Source: an uncultured Rhodospirillales bacterium (GTDB lineage: Bacteria > Pseudomonadota > Alphaproteobacteria > Acetobacterales > Acetobacteraceae). From it: 6,753 nt of DNA. The DNA lies in assembly GCA_903928045.1 (NCBI GenBank), contig CAIYPH010000357.1:1-6753 (forward strand), in the 5' to 3' direction. Shown in pieces: positions 6,212 to 6,753 of the stretch (position 1 is the first letter of the stretch; each line of letters opens with the position of its first letter). The notes below the pieces were generated by a model, which did not search any database, was not told where the DNA came from, and saw nothing but the letters and a program-made list of their open reading frames with translations. A program made the position numbers and the translations under genes.

Positions 6212-6345
6212 GGAAGCAAGCGCTTCTTTTTGAAAAAAGAAGCAAAAACTTTCTATTCGCTGGCTTCGCACGCTCCCTGGGCCGCTCCGACCAAGTGGAT
6301 AAAAGTTTTTTGGTTCTTTTTTTCAAAAAAGAACGCCTTCCTTCC
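6212..6345. repeat. MITE/REP-like element with nested A/T-rich hairpin ends
   Basis: Two imperfect inverted copies of about 35 bases lie at 6222-6256 and 6299-6334 around a core of 42 bases. The left copy begins GCTTCTTTTTGAAAAAAGAA; the right copy, read from the minus strand, begins GTTCTTTTTTGAAAAAAAGA, and both continue through a CAAAAA-CTTT-TAT segment. Weaker similarity (11 of 15) extends the ends out to about 6212 and 6345. Each copy is also a hairpin by itself: 6222-6243 and 6313-6334, each with ten-base perfect arms and a two-base centre. The A/T tracts contrast sharply with the GC-rich surroundings. There is no open reading frame of its own that I would believe and no transposase, so this would be a non-autonomous or palindromic repeat. 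I could not identify flanking target duplications. Confidence 0.7.
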
Positions 6346-6402
6346 CTCTTCGCCGCCACTCTGATGCTGGTAGGCTATCTCCAACCAAATAGGGAGGATT
6401 CC

Positions 6403-6753
6403 ATGGCTGACCACCGCGTGCTGGCAACCGGATTGCGCTTTCCCGAGGGGCCGGTGTGGCTTGAGGACGGCTCGGTGGCGCTCGTCGAGATCGAGCGCGG
6501 CACCGTCACCATCGTCGCGCCCGATGGCGCCGTGCGGGTGCTGGCGGAAACCGGCGGCGGGCCAAACGGGCTCGCGGTGGGGCCGGACGGCAATTACTAC
6601 GTCTGCAACAACGGCGGCTTCACCTGGTTCAACCTGAACGGGCAGCTCCGCCCCGGCCCCCAGCCGCCCAACTACAGTGGGGGGCGGATCGAGCGGGTGG
6701 ACGCGAAAACCGGCGCCGTCACCCGCCTCTACGACGAATGCAACGGCCACAAA
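6403..6753 (+). CDS. SMP-30/gluconolactonase-family protein (3' end cut by window)
   Basis: The first 117 residues of a six-bladed propeller hydrolase of the SMP-30/gluconolactonase/LRE family, whose members usually hydrolyse sugar or related lactones using one bound divalent metal. The start ATG at 6403 has GGGAGG five bases upstream. Visible signatures are GLRFPEGPVW (residues 10-19), with Glu15 the expected first metal ligand; GGGPNGLAVGPDGNYYVCNN (51-70), the conserved PNG-xxx-DG blade; and YSGGRIERVDAKTGAVTRLY, typical of a proteobacterial subgroup. The remaining ligand residues (an Asn and an Asp) fall outside the window. No signal peptide is seen, so cytoplasmic. It is divergent from the propeller-desaturase run across the repeat element, and whether both are regulated together is unknown. 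Confidence 0.93.
   Translation, partial: MADHRVLATGLRFPEGPVWLEDGSVALVEIERGTVTIVAPDGAVRVLAETGGGPNGLAVGPDGNYYVCNNGGFTWFNLNGQLRPGPQPPNYSGGRIERVDAKTGAVTRLYDECNGHK

Noticed and set aside
6222..6243. Hairpin with T-run as an intrinsic terminator
   Set aside because: The stem is A/T-only apart from its ends and the T-run lies inside the stem, not after it; the inverted partner at 6313-6334 points to a repeat element instead.
6253..6750. Minus-strand open frame of 165 codons over the SMP-30 gene and the repeat element
   Set aside because: Its main part is antisense to the SMP-30 gene and its Lys/Phe-rich end comes from the A/T tracts of the inverted repeat.

Overview
The window is GC-rich (roughly two-thirds G+C by eye), densely packed and coding-biased toward G/C in third positions. 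Gene content and style (OmpA-family porin-like protein, bacterial sterol-desaturase-family enzyme, YVTN propeller, SMP-30 lactonase) fit an alphaproteobacterium, and Acetobacteraceae/Rhodospirillales is my best guess. That placement is inference; there is no rRNA or marker gene here.

Layout, left to right. (1) 1-2041, minus strand: a GNAT N-acetyltransferase gene, followed with a 14-base overlap by a gamma-glutamyltransferase-family Ntn-hydrolase gene that runs off the left edge. (2) 2042-2313: divergent intergenic region with a perfect dyad and, on the ompA side, two consecutive hairpins in the presumed mRNA leader. (3) 2314-3309, plus strand: an OmpA-family outer-membrane protein (signal peptide, beta-barrel, Pro/Ala linker, peptidoglycan-binding domain), closed by a very clear intrinsic terminator. 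(4) 3372-6123, minus strand: a likely three-gene run read right to left: a secreted YVTN beta-propeller protein, a membrane di-iron fatty-acid hydroxylase/sterol-desaturase-family enzyme (ATGA overlap with the propeller gene), and, after a 56-base gap, a VOC/glyoxalase-like protein whose Shine-Dalgarno lies inside a predicted hairpin. (5) 6124-6402: divergent intergenic region holding a compact inverted-repeat element of about 134 bp whose ends are themselves A/T-rich hairpins, standing out against the GC-rich background. (6) 6403-6753, plus strand: the N-terminal third or so of an SMP-30/gluconolactonase-family protein that runs off the right edge.

How the genes work together: the propeller and desaturase genes are tightly coupled and may act together on envelope lipids or redox chemistry (inference). 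The OmpA protein ties outer membrane to peptidoglycan. The remaining enzymes look like ordinary accessory metabolism. I do not see a defence system, prophage, CRISPR array or integrated element cargo. The points most worth a second look are the MITE/REP-like element, the loss of glutamate-binding residues in the gamma-glutamyltransferase homologue, the coupled propeller-desaturase pair, and the RNA hairpins at the ompA leader and the VOC ribosome-binding site.
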